From Dongia_B sp964406155 (GTDB lineage: Bacteria > Pseudomonadota > Alphaproteobacteria > Dongiales > Dongiaceae): a DNA stretch of 64,000 nucleotides. The notes below the pieces were generated by a model. It did not search any database and was not told the origin of the DNA. It was given only the letters and a program-made list of their open reading frames with translations. The translations under genes were made by a program, and so were the position numbers. Positions 1-8,513 of the stretch are shown here, one piece after another (the first letter of the stretch is position 1; each line of letters begins with the position of its first letter). The DNA lies in assembly GCA_964406155.1 (NCBI GenBank), contig CAYOQR010000027.1, forward strand, positions 1-64,000. The letters are read 5' to 3'.

Positions 1-323
1 TCGCCATTGGAGCGGTAGCTCAGCCGCGCCGCTTCCGAAACGATCTGGTCATAGGCTGGATAGACATAATCGGCGAACTGCACCTCGATACAAGGTCGCA
101 GGCCATAGGCTGCCATGCCGATCGCCACGCCGACGATGCCGAGCTCGCTGATCGGCGTGTCGAAGCATCGGCTGGTGCCGTATTTCTGCTGCAGCCCCTG
201 CGTACAGCGGAACACGCCGCCGAAATAACCGACATCCTCGCCGAAGACGACGACATTGTCGTCGCGTCCCATGCAGACATCCATGGCGTCACGGATCGCT
301 TCGATCATGCTGCGTCTGGGCAT
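1..323 (-). CDS. bkdA2: Branched-chain 2-oxoacid dehydrogenase E1 beta subunit (partial)
   Basis: Only the first 107 codons are present; the gene runs off the left edge. With the alpha subunit it forms the thiamine-diphosphate E1 component that decarboxylates branched-chain 2-oxoacids from Val, Leu and Ile. The visible part opens MPRRSMIEAIRDAMD and carries the E1-beta signatures GEDVGYFGG (residues 28-36) and TPISELGIVG (56-65). The ATG lies two bases after the alpha-subunit stop, so the two are probably translationally coupled. A pyruvate/acetoin E1 beta is the alternative, but the alpha partner favours the branched-chain enzyme. Confidence 0.88.
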   Translation of the reverse strand, partial: MPRRSMIEAIRDAMDVCMGRDDNVVVFGEDVGYFGGVFRCTQGLQQKYGTSRCFDTPISELGIVGVAIGMAAYGLRPCIEVQFADYVYPAYDQIVSEAARLSYRSNG

Positions 324-325
324 GC

Positions 326-1552
326 TCAGATCCCCAATTGCTGCCGCTGGCGGCGGAGATGCGGCGGCATCTCCGCGTAGACGCCCTCGAACATTTCGCT
401 GGCCGAGGGCCGTCCGCCGGCATGCAGCGTGCCGTGGCTCTCGGCCTCCTTCTGCGCTGCGATGACCGTCTCCAGGATTTCCGCCTCGGCCTGGACATGG
501 CGTTCCTCCGACCAAACACCACGCCGGATCAGGTAATTCCTCAGCCGCAGAATGGGGTCGCCCAGCGGCCAGGCATCGGATTCGGCTTTCGGCCGATAGA
601 CCGACGGATCGTCCGAGGTCGAATGCGCACCGACACGATAGGTGACATGTTCGATCAAGGTGGGGCCGAGATTGTTGCGCGCCCGGTCGATCGCCCATTT
701 GGCGACGGCATGCACGGCGAGATAGTCGTTGCCGTCCACCCGCAGCGAAGCGATGCCGAAGCCGTGGCCGCGCGCCGCGAAGGTCGCGGCCCCACCCCGC
801 GCCATGCCCTGGAAGGTCGAGATGGCCCATTGGTTGTTGACGATGTTGAGCACCACCGGAACCTTGTAACTGGAGGCGAAGACCAGAGCCGCGTGGAAAT
901 CGCTCTCCGCCGTCGCGCCATCGCCGATCCATCCCGCCGCGATCCGGCTATCGTTCTTGATGGCCGAGGCCATGGCCCAGCCGACCGCCTGGACGAATTG
1001 CGTGCCGAGATTGCCGGAGATCGAGAAGAAGCCATGTGCCTTCGACGAATACATGATCGGCAATTGCCGGCCACGCATCGGATCAAGTTCGTTGGAGTAA
1101 ATCTGGTTCATCATCTCTACCAGCGGATAGCCGCCGGCAATCAGCAATCCGGCCTGGCGATAGGTCGGGAAATTCATGTCACCCGGTTCCAACGCGCGGC
1201 GGAACGCGCAGGAGATCGCTTCTTCGCCGAGATGCTGCATGTAGAACGATGTCTTGCCCTGGCGCTGCGCCATCTGCATGCGGGCATCGAAGGTCCGCAA
1301 GGTCATCATATGCCGCAGGCCTTCCATCACCTCGGCATCGGTCAAGCCTTCGGCCCAGGGACCGACCGCATCGCCATCGCGATTGATCACGCGCACAATC
1401 GAGTAAGCGAGATCCTTGATCTCCTGCGGATCGACATCGATCGGCGGACGCCGGACGCTGCCGGATGCAGAAATTTCGACATCGCTGAAATCGGGCGCAC
1501 CGCCGTGACGCACCGCCGGTTCCGGCACGTGAAGCGATAGAGGTTTCGACAT
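326..1552 (-). CDS. bkdA1: Branched-chain 2-oxoacid dehydrogenase E1 alpha subunit
   Basis: 408-residue alpha subunit of the cytoplasmic 2-oxoisovalerate dehydrogenase E1. It binds thiamine diphosphate and oxidatively decarboxylates branched-chain 2-oxoacids, passing the acyl group to the lipoyl E2. The thiamine-diphosphate fold is marked by GDGATAESDFHAAL followed by VLNIVNNQWAIS in mid-protein. The long N-terminal extension before the catalytic domain and the segment YRVGAHSTSDDPSVYR match Pseudomonas-type BkdA1 rather than PdhA. The ATG is preceded by a GGGAGG ribosome site. It is the first visible gene of a minus-strand operon continuing into E1 beta; E2 and E3 would lie beyond the edge. 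Confidence 0.9.
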   Translation of the reverse strand: MSKPLSLHVPEPAVRHGGAPDFSDVEISASGSVRRPPIDVDPQEIKDLAYSIVRVINRDGDAVGPWAEGLTDAEVMEGLRHMMTLRTFDARMQMAQRQGKTSFYMQHLGEEAISCAFRRALEPGDMNFPTYRQAGLLIAGGYPLVEMMNQIYSNELDPMRGRQLPIMYSSKAHGFFSISGNLGTQFVQAVGWAMASAIKNDSRIAAGWIGDGATAESDFHAALVFASSYKVPVVLNIVNNQWAISTFQGMARGGAATFAARGHGFGIASLRVDGNDYLAVHAVAKWAIDRARNNLGPTLIEHVTYRVGAHSTSDDPSVYRPKAESDAWPLGDPILRLRNYLIRRGVWSEERHVQAEAEILETVIAAQKEAESHGTLHAGGRPSASEMFEGVYAEMPPHLRRQRQQLGI

Positions 1553-2186
1553 TCATACCTCCCTTAGGCGACCGTGGCCTTGAGCGGCCCGTGGACCCGG
1601 GCTCGTCTTCTTCATCACAGCTTCAGCCTGCCAAAAGCCGTGGGTGAGGTCCACCATCCAGTTCATCGAGACACACCGCTATTACGCGCGGCTTTCGCGG
1701 CGATGCAGCAGCGCGGGCGCCTTCAAGAAATCCCGTCGCATCGCGCGTTGCGCCATGATGCATCGGATATGTCGGGAACGACCGGACAGACGACAGTAAA
1801 ATGCGCACTCATCCGGCGATTGATAACAAAGCGCCAATCCCCCTCGCCGCTTTTCGGTCACCCCGCTCCACGGAGCAGGACGGAAGGCATCCATCGCCCG
1901 ACGACATGCAGCAAAAAAATTTGGCGAACATCCCAGTGCCGGAGACGGCGGATATCAGGTCAGCGAGTCGAAGAGCCGGTATCGGTCGGACACGCATCCT
2001 CCCTGACCGTCGGATCCCCCGTCAGCTCGGCGGAAGCATGACCCGAAGGGCTACGAGGTTTGAGGAGAATGCCCCTTCGGCATTCGACAGGCCGTAACTG
2101 CCGCCCATGCATATCCGCAACCCTGGACAGCCGGCTGGCCCACACTTTGTCAGGTACCTTAATGTGTTTTCCAAAAATAGAGTTTC
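1553..2186. other. Non-coding stretch between bkdA1 and the FAH operon
   Basis: About 630 bases without a convincing gene; the open frames here have arginine/serine-rich translations with no family resemblance. It must hold the minus-strand bkd promoter. One small hairpin is visible, GAATGCC (2067-2073) pairing with GGCATTC (2079-2085), without a T-run. AT content rises sharply after about 2160 towards the promoter of the next operon. Confidence 0.6.
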
Positions 2187-2236
2187 GATAAAAAAATATA
2201 TTTTATTTTGACAAATATAATCTCCTCTCGTAACTT
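2187..2236 (+). promoter_or_regulatory. AT-rich operator plus promoter of the FAH-ABC-M20 operon
   Basis: The block beginning GATAAAAAAATATATTTT is followed by TTGACA (-35, 2208-2213), a 17-base spacer and TAACTT (-10, 2231-2236). The same block, with TTGAC at identical spacing, occurs at 13055-13091 beside a GntR-type regulator gene; the two 37-base stretches differ at only four positions. The strong AT tract in GC-rich DNA and the shared spacing point to a regulator site overlapping the -35 box. That the GntR protein encoded at 12284-12988 binds it is inference. Confidence 0.65.
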
Positions 2237-2270
2237 TCTCGAAGACGAAAGCAGCCGACAGGGGAATGTG

Positions 2271-3167
2271 ATGCGGTTCATGGCCTTCAAGAACGGGCAG
2301 AATGCGGAAGGGTTGGCGATCGGTGCGCCAGATGGCGGGTTTCGTGGCCTGTTACGCGACGCTCCCACTTATCCCGGTACCCTGGCCCATTTGATCGCCG
2401 AAGGTCCTGCCGCCCTGGAAGCCGCCGCCCAGCGGCTGCAGCAAGGTGCTGCCGTCGATCCCGATCGCGTCACCGTCCTGCCGCCCCTGTCCACCCCGGG
2501 CAAGATCGTCTGCGTCGGCCTCAACTATGTCGACCATTCCCTCGAAAGCGGCTTTGCGGTGCCCTCTTATCCGACGATCTTCGCCCGCTTCACCTCCAGC
2601 CTCGTCGGCCATGGCGGCGCCATCCAGCGCCCCATCGTCTCCGACCAGCTCGATTATGAGGGCGAGATGGTGGCGGTGATCGGCAAGGCCGGCCGCCACA
2701 TCGCCAAGGAAGACGCGCTGGATCACGTCATCGGCTATTCCATCTTCAACGAGGCCTCGGTGCGCGACTTCCAGACCAAGTCGCCGCAATGGACGGTGGG
2801 CAAGAATTTCGACAAGACCGGCGCCTTCGGTCCCGTCTTCGTCACCGCTGATGAATTGCCGGCGGGCGGCAAGGGACTGCGCATCCAGACCCGTCTCAAC
2901 GGCCAGATCGTGCAGAATGCCAGCACCGACGACATGATCTTCGATGTCGCCTCGCTGATCTCGATCCTCAGCGAAGCGATCACCCTGTCGCCCGGCGATA
3001 TCATCGTCACCGGTACGCCCTCCGGTGTCGGCATGGCGCGCAACCCGAAGCTCTTCATGAAGCCCGGCGATGTCTGCGAAGTCGAATTGGAGAAGATCGG
3101 CGTGCTGCGCAATGTGATCGAAGCGGAACAGGTGGCCGCCACGCCGCAGCGGGCGCTCAGCGCCTGA
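2271..3167 (+). CDS. Fumarylacetoacetate hydrolase (FAH) family protein
   Basis: 298-residue FAH-superfamily enzyme. Members use a divalent metal to hydrolyse C-C bonds of oxo-acids, or act as hydratases or decarboxylases. Seen: a small N-terminal domain, CVGLNYVDH (81-89), the metal-ligand motif DYEGE with E130 and E132, NEASVRDFQ, and the family signature TGTPSGVG near the C-terminus. The ATG at 2271 follows an AGGGGA site; an upstream in-frame start at 2208 would overlap the -35 box and is rejected. It is first in an operon with an importer and an M20 hydrolase, so it probably processes the imported compound or a product of it. The substrate cannot be named from sequence. Confidence 0.85.
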   Translation: MRFMAFKNGQNAEGLAIGAPDGGFRGLLRDAPTYPGTLAHLIAEGPAALEAAAQRLQQGAAVDPDRVTVLPPLSTPGKIVCVGLNYVDHSLESGFAVPSYPTIFARFTSSLVGHGGAIQRPIVSDQLDYEGEMVAVIGKAGRHIAKEDALDHVIGYSIFNEASVRDFQTKSPQWTVGKNFDKTGAFGPVFVTADELPAGGKGLRIQTRLNGQIVQNASTDDMIFDVASLISILSEAITLSPGDIIVTGTPSGVGMARNPKLFMKPGDVCEVELEKIGVLRNVIEAEQVAATPQRALSA

Positions 3168-3284
3168 AGCGCGGCATCAGTCGAACACGACTCACGCCGG
3201 CCGGCAGGCCGGCCTGGATTGGCAGGCAGGACCGAGAGGCAGATCGCCGGGGTCAGACCCGGCGGAGAGGAGTTCCATCCGGCC

Positions 3285-4283
3285 ATGATCACCGTGCAAG
3301 GCGTATCCAAGAATTTCCCGACCCGCGATATCGGCATGGTCCAGGCGCTGAAGACCCTGAACCTGACCATTGGCGGCAGCGAATTCTTCACCCTGCTCGG
3401 CCCGTCGGGCTGCGGCAAGACCACGCTCCTGCGCCTGATCGGTGGCTTCGAGACGCCGACCACCGGCTCCATCTGCATCGGCGGTGTCGATGTCGCGGCC
3501 CTGCCGCCGCAGCAGCGGCCAGTCAATACCGTGTTCCAGAGCTATGCCCTCTTTCCCCATATGACCGTGGCCGAGAATGTCGCCTTCGGCCTGCAGATGC
3601 TGGAGCGGCCGGCGGGCGATATCGCCGCTCACGTTGCACGGACGCTCGATATGGTGCGTCTCGGTACTTTTGCCCGGCGCCGCCCCAGCCAGCTTTCCGG
3701 CGGACAGCAGCAGCGTGTCGCTTTGGCGCGGGCCCTGGCGCCACGCCCCGATGTGCTCCTGCTCGATGAGCCCTTATCCGCCCTGGATTTGAAGCTGCGC
3801 AAGGAAATGCAGAGCGAGCTGAAACGCCTGCAGCGGGAAACCGGCATCACCTTCATCCTGGTAACCCATGACCAGGAAGAGGCGCTCGCCATGTCGGACC
3901 GCATCGCCGTCATGCACGACGGGCAGGTGCTGCAGGTCGGCTCGCCCCAGGACATCTACCACAACCCCACTTCCCGCTTCGTTGCCGACTTCATCGGTGA
4001 AGCCAATCTCATTCCCGGAACGCTCCTGCATCGGGGCGATGGCCTCACCGTGGCGGTGCGCCCGGAACGTATCCGCCTCGGTACCGGCACGGACGGAGCC
4101 GGGCGCCTGAGCGGCGAGATCGCGGCAGTCACCTTCCTCGGCCTCGATACGCTCTATGAAATCGAGATCGCCGATCGCAGCCGGATCCGCGCCCGCTTGC
4201 GCGACACCGGCGACAGTTTCGATCCCGGCCAGAGGGTGACGGTCGATTGGGCCGCCGAAGCTGAGCGGGAGCTGGTCCAGTGA
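3285..4283 (+). CDS. ABC importer ATPase, PotA/spermidine-putrescine type
   Basis: 332-residue cytoplasmic ATPase energising the importer encoded by the next three genes. Walker A GPSGCGKT is at 39-46, the signature LSGGQQQRVALARAL and the Walker B segment LLLDEPLSALD follow, and a C-terminal TOBE-like regulatory domain occupies roughly the last 90 residues, as in PotA. The start chosen (ATGATCACC) follows a GAGAGGAG ribosome site; a longer frame from 3219 lacks one. The stop overlaps the first unit of the 15-base repeat that separates it from the permease gene. Substrate class (polyamine-like or amino-acid conjugate) is inferred from family only. Confidence 0.88.
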   Translation: MITVQGVSKNFPTRDIGMVQALKTLNLTIGGSEFFTLLGPSGCGKTTLLRLIGGFETPTTGSICIGGVDVAALPPQQRPVNTVFQSYALFPHMTVAENVAFGLQMLERPAGDIAAHVARTLDMVRLGTFARRRPSQLSGGQQQRVALARALAPRPDVLLLDEPLSALDLKLRKEMQSELKRLQRETGITFILVTHDQEEALAMSDRIAVMHDGQVLQVGSPQDIYHNPTSRFVADFIGEANLIPGTLLHRGDGLTVAVRPERIRLGTGTDGAGRLSGEIAAVTFLGLDTLYEIEIADRSRIRARLRDTGDSFDPGQRVTVDWAAEAERELVQ

Positions 4284-4340
4284 TGGAGATGCCAGCGATG
4301 GAGATGCCAGTGATGGAGATGCCAGTGATGGAGATGAACG
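4281..4340 (+). repeat. Four tandem 15-base units at the ATPase-permease junction
   Basis: Four consecutive units of TGATGGAGATGCCAG, the second starting with C and the last ending GAACG. Each unit carries a Shine-Dalgarno-like GGAG followed by ATG. The array begins on the stop codon of the ATPase gene and ends 11 bases before the permease start. An ATG at 4283 opens a 25-codon frame through the array that terminates inside the permease gene. The repeat could change copy number by slippage and so alter coupling between the two genes. Confidence 0.9.
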
Positions 4341-4350
4341 GGATAGCGCG

Positions 4351-5226
4351 ATGCTGCTGAAGCGAACCCTGCTCCTCATCTCGCCCGCGGCGCTGACCAT
4401 CGGCATCTTCATGCTGATCCCGATGTTCATTGCCGTCGCCTATTCCTTCATGACGGCCAATCCCTATGGCGGTGTCCAGTCGCCGCCGTCCTTCGACGGT
4501 TACATCCAGTTCCTGTATCAGCGGGATTTCGACGATTCCCTGGTCTTCTCCGCCGATTACATCATCATTATCCTGCGTTCGCTCTACCTCGCCGTCGCAA
4601 CAACCCTGATCTGCCTGATCCTCGGCCTGCCCGTCGCCTGGTACATCGTCTGCCAGAACGAGGAACGGCGGCGCCTGCTGCTCTTCTTCGTCACCCTGCC
4701 CTTCTGGATCAACACCCTGATCCGCACCTATTGCTGGATCCTGATCCTGCGCGACGAGGGTGTCGCCAATCTCTTCCTGCGTCATCTCGGCGTGATCGAC
4801 CAGCCTTTGCCCCTCCTCTATAATGACGGGTCGATCCTGCTCGGCCTCGTCTATACCTTCCTGCCCTTCATGGTGCTGCCGATCTATTCCATCCTGGAGC
4901 GGCTCGATCCGCGCCTGGTCGAGGCGGCCTATGATCTCTATGCCAGCCGCTGGGCGATGTTCCGGCAGGTGATCTGGCCGCTGGCCAAACCCGGTGCCTA
5001 TGTCGGCGCCACCCTGGTCTTCGCCCCGGCTTTAGGGTCGTTCCTGGCGCCCGACCTGTTGGGTGGCGGCAAGAAGCTGCTGATCGGCAGCCTCATCCAG
5101 ATGCAGTTCACCTCCTCGCGCAACTGGCCCTTCGGTGCCGCGCTCTCCACCGCCATCACCATTGTCATCCTGCTGGTCCTGATCCTGCAGACCCGCAAGA
5201 CACGGCAGAAAGACGCCCGGCCATGA
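4351..5226 (+). CDS. ABC importer permease, PotB type
   Basis: 291-residue inner-membrane permease with about six transmembrane helices: the first at roughly 8-30, then 70-95 and 108-128, with further helices in the C-terminal half. The cytoplasmic EAA loop that contacts the ATPase is visible as VEAAYDLYASRWAMFRQVIWPLAKPG. It pairs with the following PotC-like permease and the ATPase upstream. Its last four bases (ATGA) overlap the start of the next gene, typical of a tightly coupled operon. The family imports polyamines, opines and related cationic compounds. Confidence 0.9.
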   Translation: MLLKRTLLLISPAALTIGIFMLIPMFIAVAYSFMTANPYGGVQSPPSFDGYIQFLYQRDFDDSLVFSADYIIIILRSLYLAVATTLICLILGLPVAWYIVCQNEERRRLLLFFVTLPFWINTLIRTYCWILILRDEGVANLFLRHLGVIDQPLPLLYNDGSILLGLVYTFLPFMVLPIYSILERLDPRLVEAAYDLYASRWAMFRQVIWPLAKPGAYVGATLVFAPALGSFLAPDLLGGGKKLLIGSLIQMQFTSSRNWPFGAALSTAITIVILLVLILQTRKTRQKDARP

Positions 5227-6077
5227 GCGACGATGCCGTCAGCCGCCAGATTGCCGCGCCACGCCTCGCGCCGCGCAAGGGTCGCCCCTTCGACTGGCGG
5301 TACACGCCGGGCCTCGGGCAATATGCCGCGCTCATTCTGGTCTTTCTCTATGCGCCGCTGCTGATCCTTGTCATCTACGCCTTCAACAGCAATACGCTGA
5401 TCACCGTCTGGGAGGGTTTCAGCTTCCGCTGGTTCGTGCGGGTCGCCCAGAACGCTGACATCCGCGATGCGGCGATGAACAGCCTGATCATCGCCGTGGT
5501 CGCCACCATCGCCTCGACCCTGATCGCGATCGCCGGCGCCCTGGCTCTGGAACGCGGCAAATACTTCTTCGGCCGCGCGCTCGTCACCACGATGATCAAC
5601 ATGCCCCTGGTGGTGCCAGAGATCATTGTCGCCATCTCCACACTGGTATTCTTCTCGGCGATCGGCATGAAGAACGGTCTCATCAACCTGATGATCGCCC
5701 ATACGGTCTTCTGCATTCCCTTCGCCATCCTGCCGATCCAGGCGCGGCTGCGCGACATGGGCCAGTCGCTGGAAGAAGCCGGGCGCGATCTTTATGCCGA
5801 TGAATGGCAGCTCTTCCGCCGGATTACCCTGCCGCTGCTGACCCCGGCCATCGCTTCCGGGGCAATCATGGCCTTTGTCGTCTCGCTCGACGATTTCCTG
5901 ATCAGCATGATGGTCTCCAGCGCCGGCTCCACCACGCTGCCGGTCTATGTCTATGGCATGATGCGCCTCGGCGTGACCCCCGAGGTCAACGCCATTTCCA
6001 CCATCCTACTGCTCGTTTCGCTGGTTTTCGTCGCCGCGGCCCTGGCGCTCGGCCGCCGCAATCGGCGCCTGTCATAA
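5223..6077 (+). CDS. ABC importer permease, PotC type
   Basis: 284-residue second permease subunit with about six membrane helices after a polar 35-residue N-terminus. The EAA-loop motif LEEAGRDLYADEWQLFRRITLPLL is clear, followed by SLDDFLISMMVSSAGSTTLPVYVYGMMR, the strongly conserved PotC/MdcC-type segment. It overlaps the PotB-like gene by four bases. With its neighbours it forms one heterodimeric importer. Confidence 0.9.
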   Translation: MSDDAVSRQIAAPRLAPRKGRPFDWRYTPGLGQYAALILVFLYAPLLILVIYAFNSNTLITVWEGFSFRWFVRVAQNADIRDAAMNSLIIAVVATIASTLIAIAGALALERGKYFFGRALVTTMINMPLVVPEIIVAISTLVFFSAIGMKNGLINLMIAHTVFCIPFAILPIQARLRDMGQSLEEAGRDLYADEWQLFRRITLPLLTPAIASGAIMAFVVSLDDFLISMMVSSAGSTTLPVYVYGMMRLGVTPEVNAISTILLLVSLVFVAAALALGRRNRRLS

Positions 6078-6117
6078 TAATCAAAACACGCAACCGGATA
6101 TCCGGAGGGAGGAAAGA

Positions 6118-7179
6118 ATGAAAAACTGGAAACGTGGTCTTACCTATCTTCTGTCGGGCAGCGCTCTGCTTGCCCTAGCAATTTCCACCGGCTCGGTCAC
6201 CGAGGCCCAGGCAGCGTCGAACGACCTGCACCTCTATAACTGGACCGACTACACCTCGGCCGACATGATCAAGAAGTTCGAGAAGGAAACCGGCATCAAG
6301 GTGACGATCGACACCTATGATTCCAACGAAACGGCCCTGGCCAAGCTGACCTCGGGTGCATCCGGCTATGACCTGATCGTGGTCAGCAACGATTTCGTGC
6401 CGATTTTCGTCAAGCAGAACCTGTTCGAACAGGTCGATGTCGCCGGCATGTCGAACTTCAAGAATCTCGATCCGAAATGGCAGAAGCGGTCCTGGGACCC
6501 CGATGCCAAATACAGCGTGCCCTGGATGTGGGGTACCACCTCCTATTCGGTCGATACCGCCCTCTATAAGGGCCCGACCGATAGCCTGAAGCCGCTCTTC
6601 GATCCGCCCGCCGATCTCAAAGGCAAAGTGGGCATGTTCGGCTCGCCCAGCGAAGTGATGTCGTTGGCCCTGGTCTATCTCGGCAAGCCGCAATGCAACG
6701 AGAACCCCGCCGATCTGAAACAGCTCAGCGCCCTGCTGGAAAAACAGAAGCCGTTTGTGAAGGTCTATAATTCCGACGGCACGACGGAACGTCAGGTCTC
6801 AGGCGAGACTGTGATGCATGAGCAATGGTCGGGTAAGGCCCAGGCGGCCCGCGTACAGAAGGCGACGATCAAATACGTCTATCCCAAGGAAGGCGTGGTC
6901 GGCTGGATGGACAATGTCGCCGTGCCGAAGAACGCGCCCAATCTGGAAAACGCCAAGAAGTTCCTCAACTTCCTGATGGATCCCGAAAACATCGCCCTGG
7001 AGCAGACCTCCACCGGCTATCAGAGCGCCGTCATGGGATCGAACAAATATCTTCCGCCCGAGCTGGGGTCATCGCCCGAATTCAACCCACCGGCAGATCT
7101 CAAGATCACCTTCGCCCCGTCCTGTTCGGAAAAGGCAACCCGTGCTTATGACCGGATCTGGACTAAGTTGCGCCAGTAA
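6118..7179 (+). CDS. Periplasmic binding protein, PotD type
   Basis: 353-residue solute-binding protein of the upstream importer. A Sec signal peptide is visible (basic MKNWKRG, hydrophobic core, probable cleavage after EAQA near residue 33), followed by the polyamine-binding-family opening LHLYNWTDYTSADMIKKFEK. An aggagg-like site (GGAGGGAGGAAAG) precedes the ATG, suggesting high translation, as expected for a binding protein made in excess. The PotD fold is sure; the ligand is not. Confidence 0.9.
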   Translation: MKNWKRGLTYLLSGSALLALAISTGSVTEAQAASNDLHLYNWTDYTSADMIKKFEKETGIKVTIDTYDSNETALAKLTSGASGYDLIVVSNDFVPIFVKQNLFEQVDVAGMSNFKNLDPKWQKRSWDPDAKYSVPWMWGTTSYSVDTALYKGPTDSLKPLFDPPADLKGKVGMFGSPSEVMSLALVYLGKPQCNENPADLKQLSALLEKQKPFVKVYNSDGTTERQVSGETVMHEQWSGKAQAARVQKATIKYVYPKEGVVGWMDNVAVPKNAPNLENAKKFLNFLMDPENIALEQTSTGYQSAVMGSNKYLPPELGSSPEFNPPADLKITFAPSCSEKATRAYDRIWTKLRQ

Positions 7180-7200
7180 CCAAGACCTGCTTGCCTGCAA

Positions 7201-7235
7201 CTACCGCCGATCCTGATCGGCGGTAGCTTTGTTTC
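7201..7235 (+). terminator. Hairpin after the binding-protein gene
   Basis: CTACCGCCGATC (7201-7212) and GATCGGCGGTAG (7215-7226) are perfectly complementary, followed by CTTTGTTTC. It is probably an intrinsic terminator or a processing/stability hairpin. It separates the abundant importer genes from the M20 gene 33 bases on, which would then be expressed by read-through. Confidence 0.65.
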
Positions 7236-7259
7236 AAGATCACGTATCTGGAGAGGACC

Positions 7260-8396
7260 ATGACGGGCGCAGGACAGGCCGCGTTGCAACTGACCCAGGA
7301 CCTGATCCGCCTGCGGTCGATCAACCCGCCGGGCGATGAACAGGCCTGCGCCGAATGTGCCGGTAAGCTGCTCGAGGCAGCCGGCTGCCGTGTCACGTAT
7401 CATCGATATGCTGACGGGCGCCTGAATGTCGTCGCGGAGTTGCGCGGCAATGGTCCGGAGAAGCCGCTCTGCTTCACCGGCCACCTCGATACCGTGCCGC
7501 TTGGCGCCGCCCCCTGGAGCCGCGATCCCTTCGCCGGCGAAATCGATGGCGACCGGCTCTACGGCCGTGGCTCCAGCGACATGAAGAGCGGTGTCGCCGC
7601 CATGGTCGTGGCGGCTGCCGGCCTTGCGAAACATGCCGGACAGGCCAAGGCGGGATTGGTGCTGGTCCTGACCGTAGGTGAGGAAACCGGCTGCGACGGC
7701 GCGCGTTTCCTCGCCGGCCTCCCCGATATCCTGCCGCAGGCCGGTGCCCTGGTGGTGGGTGAACCGACTGGCAACCAGCCGTTGATCGGCCATAAGGGCG
7801 CGCTCTGGCTGCGCGCCGCCTTTCACGGTGTCACCGCCCACGGCTCCATGCCGGAACAGGGCGATAATGCCGTCTACAAAGCCGCGCGCGGCACATTACG
7901 GCTGAGCGAACACACCTTTGAGGTGCCGCGCCATCATCATCTCGGCGGTCCCTCGCTCAATGTCGGCACTTTCACCGGCGGGCTCAATGTCAATTCGGTG
8001 CCTGACCGCGCCGAGATCCAGGTCGATATCCGGACCATCCCCGGTCAATCGAATGACGCGATCACCAGCGAAATCGGCGCCCTGCTGGGCGAGGGTGCCG
8101 AAGTCTCCCGTATCGTCGATGTTGGCGCGGTCGCCAGCTCGCCGCAGAACGAATGGATCAGCGATACCTTCGATCTCTGCGAACGCCTGACCGGCCAGCG
8201 CATCGATCCCCGGGGTGCTCCCTTCTTCACCGATGCCTCGGTCCTGGTGCCTGCCATGGGCGGCATCCCCGCCCTCATCCTTGGCCCCGGCGAAACCGCG
8301 ATGGCGCATAAGACCGATGAATATTGCCTGGTACCGAAGATCGGCGCGGCAGTCGAGCTCTATACCGAGATCGCCCGGCAATGGATGGGGATCTGA
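7260..8396 (+). CDS. M20 family metallo-amidohydrolase/peptidase (ArgE/DapE-like)
   Basis: 378-residue cytoplasmic di-zinc hydrolase cleaving an amide bond (deacylase or dipeptidase class). The metal and catalytic motifs are in order: TGHLDTVP (H75, D77), GRGSSDMKSG (D107) and TVGEETG (catalytic E141, ligand E142). The dimerisation lid domain lies between about 180 and 290 and a late histidine occurs in AMAHKTDE. The GGAGAGGACC ribosome site fixes the ATG. Being last in the FAH-importer operon, it probably opens an amide bond in the imported compound. Exact substrate unknown. Confidence 0.87.
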   Translation: MTGAGQAALQLTQDLIRLRSINPPGDEQACAECAGKLLEAAGCRVTYHRYADGRLNVVAELRGNGPEKPLCFTGHLDTVPLGAAPWSRDPFAGEIDGDRLYGRGSSDMKSGVAAMVVAAAGLAKHAGQAKAGLVLVLTVGEETGCDGARFLAGLPDILPQAGALVVGEPTGNQPLIGHKGALWLRAAFHGVTAHGSMPEQGDNAVYKAARGTLRLSEHTFEVPRHHHLGGPSLNVGTFTGGLNVNSVPDRAEIQVDIRTIPGQSNDAITSEIGALLGEGAEVSRIVDVGAVASSPQNEWISDTFDLCERLTGQRIDPRGAPFFTDASVLVPAMGGIPALILGPGETAMAHKTDEYCLVPKIGAAVELYTEIARQWMGI

Positions 8397-8423
8397 GGCC
8401 CAACCGCCTTGCACAACTGCATT

Positions 8424-8482
8424 AGCCCCGTCCCCTGCCCGCCTCCTATCGGATGGCGAACAGCACAGGACGGGGCTTATAT
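8424..8482. terminator. Inverted repeat between convergent genes
   Basis: AGCCCCGTCC (8424-8433) pairs with GGACGGGGCT (8468-8477), followed by TATAT. It lies between the converging M20 gene and the peptide-type binding protein and could terminate both. The 34-base loop lowers confidence. Confidence 0.4.
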
Positions 8483-8513
8483 GGTCATTCGACTGATACG
8501 GCCATCGCCAGCA

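Noticed and set aside
338..1540. 400-codon plus-strand frame
   Set aside because: Antisense shadow of bkdA1 with no recognisable domain. The same reasoning applies to 9024-10118, 10158-11141 and 16304-17398.
1574..2041. 155-codon plus-strand frame in the bkd-FAH gap
   Set aside because: No ribosome site, no family resemblance, and a composition like translated non-coding DNA.
4281..4340. Tandem repeat considered as CRISPR or selenocysteine-like element
   Set aside because: The units are 15 bases with no spacers and sit in an operon junction. It is a simple tandem array.
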